NCBI GenBank assembly: GCA_947491315.1
Contig: CANLII010000023.1
Coordinates: forward strand, 1-34,035
Length of the DNA: 34,035 bases
Direction of reading: 5' to 3'
Source: Ignavibacteria bacterium
GTDB taxonomy: Bacteria; Bacteroidota; Ignavibacteria; Kapaibacteriales; UBA961
This document shows, piece after piece, positions 33,047 through 34,035 of the stretch. The notes beneath the pieces are model-generated. The model saw nothing but the letters and a program-made list of their open reading frames with translations. It made no database searches and was not told the DNA's origin. The translations under genes were made by a program, and so were the position numbers. How positions within the stretch are numbered: the first letter of the stretch is position 1; the number at the start of each line of letters is the position of its first letter.

Positions 33047-34035
33047 ATGCGATTATACACATCCATCATCATGATGAGCATGATGATGTTTCACTCCTGC
33101 ACAGGGGATGAATCAAAACCAGATGAAGTCACTGATTCAATCAAAGTGGATTCAATTACATTAGTCTTTGCGGGCGATATGATGTCCCATATGCCTCAAG
33201 TGAAAGCGGCATATAATCCGCAAAGCAAAAGACATGAATATGAACATTGGTTTCAATTTCTGAAAGACACCATCGCATCGGCTGATTATGCAATCGCAAA
33301 TCTTGAAACACCTCTCGGAGGTGAGCCATATTCGGGTTATCCAATGTTTTCTGCGCCGGATGCATTCGCCGAAGATTTAAAAAAAGTCGGATTTGATATT
33401 CTTGTCACAGCGAATAATCATACTGTGGACAAAGGAAGAAAAGGACTTGAACGCACCGTAAGTATCCTTGATTCATTAAAGATTCTCCATACGGGTTCTT
33501 TCCGAAATAAGCAAGAACATGACTCCACAAACCCACTCATGATCGAAACAAAAGGAGTGAAGATTGCGCTCCTCAGTTATACCTATGGAACAAATGGCAT
33601 TCCGGTACCCAAGCCAAATGTGGTGAATCTGATTGATCATGCACAGATGGAAAAAGATATTGTAAAAGCTCGATCACTTGGCGCGCAAATCGTGATTCCA
33701 ATCATTCACTGGGGATCGGAATATCAAACCTATGAACATCCCTCACAAGTAAAGACCGCAGAATTTCTTGCCGGAAAAGGTGTCGATGCCATCATAGGCA
33801 TGCATCCACATGTGGTGCAACCAATCAAATATGTAAAACGCAATGGTGATTCAATTCCAGTGGCATATAGTCTCGGAAATGCTGTCGCAAATATGCGTGA
33901 CAGATATAAAGATGGTGGTCTATTTGTACAACTCACCATCAAAATGGAAAATGACACTCCTCGCATAACTTCTTTCAAGGATATTCCTTTCTGGGTTTGG
34001 AAGGGATCATCAAAAGAAGTGAAAGGCATTCATGG
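33047..34035 (+). CDS. CapA-family lipoprotein (partial, 3' end outside window)
   Basis: The frame opens at ATG 33047 after a strong GAGGGA ribosome binding site and stays open for 329 codons to the window edge. The N-terminus MRLYTSIIMMSMMMFHSCTG has a lipobox-like F-H-S-C (Cys18), so it is probably an outer- or inner-membrane lipoprotein. The metallophosphoesterase-like CapA fold is clear: LVFAGDMMSHMPQ (about 44), ADYAIANLETPLGG (about 86), VTANNHTVDKG (about 126), IPIIHWGSEY (about 218), IGMHPHVVQP (about 250) and AYSLGNAV (about 275). CapA proteins take part in poly-gamma-glutamate capsule synthesis in Bacillus, but many relatives have unknown roles. It is 17 bases behind lysA and probably co-transcribed. 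Confidence 0.88.
   Translation, partial: MRLYTSIIMMSMMMFHSCTGDESKPDEVTDSIKVDSITLVFAGDMMSHMPQVKAAYNPQSKRHEYEHWFQFLKDTIASADYAIANLETPLGGEPYSGYPMFSAPDAFAEDLKKVGFDILVTANNHTVDKGRKGLERTVSILDSLKILHTGSFRNKQEHDSTNPLMIETKGVKIALLSYTYGTNGIPVPKPNVVNLIDHAQMEKDIVKARSLGAQIVIPIIHWGSEYQTYEHPSQVKTAEFLAGKGVDAIIGMHPHVVQPIKYVKRNGDSIPVAYSLGNAVANMRDRYKDGGLFVQLTIKMENDTPRITSFKDIPFWVWKGSSKEVKGIH

Noticed and set aside
1-34035. tRNA, rRNA, riboswitch, IS element or prophage
   Set aside because: No cloverleaf-like or rRNA-like sequence, transposase, integrase, terminal inverted repeat or phage structural gene was recognised by eye.

Overview
The window looks like chromosomal DNA from an AT-rich member of the Bacteroidota/Ignavibacteria/Kapabacteria part of the FCB group. 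The main evidence is at least five C-terminal type IX secretion (T9SS, type A) sorting domains. Supporting evidence is outer-membrane barrels, a Bacteroidota-style stalk-protein pair and flavobacterial-like proteorhodopsin biology. No rRNA, tRNA, CRISPR array, IS element or phage structural gene was found. The lineage is an inference and was not tested with any search.

Layout. 1-1000: tail of a T9SS cargo protein with a strong terminator, then a small secreted protein. 1053-2918 (minus): long-chain acyl-CoA ligase. 3046-8313 (plus): probable three-gene unit coding for a BNR-repeat/PKD/discoidin T9SS protein, an outer-membrane barrel and a glycosyltransferase-like protein, followed by an FKBP lipoprotein (8380-9090). 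9165-12875: AddA-type helicase-nuclease. 12945-14539 (minus): a two-gene surface-protein unit whose second gene has an exact 28-residue repeat. 14659-15090: small secreted protein.

Phototrophy and redox core (15239-24238, mostly minus). A split proton-translocating transhydrogenase (pntAA-pntAB-pntB, plus a tiny membrane protein) lies directly downstream of a proteorhodopsin. About 3 kb further on is a 670-residue single-chain fusion of lycopene beta-cyclase (CrtY) and beta-carotene dioxygenase (Blh), which should turn lycopene into retinal. The rhodopsin has the proton-pump triad D82/T86/E93, K227 for retinal, and a glycine (G139) at the position that opens the carotenoid-antenna fenestration in xanthorhodopsin. 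Light-driven proton pumping next to a proton-driven NADPH generator suggests a compact light-to-NADPH module. Between rhodopsin and crtY-blh sit a degenerate 0.7-kb stretch, a beta-helix protein and a HigBA-type toxin-antitoxin pair, all on the opposite strand.

24322-34035. An APC permease diverges from crtY-blh. A minus-strand cluster follows. Read in transcription order it encodes a DUF6069-like membrane protein, MbnP-like and MbnH-like proteins and a YHYH protein (the last three with 4-bp overlaps, probably a copper/redox periplasmic unit), then a pentameric ligand-gated ion channel homologue and a T9SS-exported sulfatase. The window closes on the plus strand with lysA and the start of a CapA-family lipoprotein.
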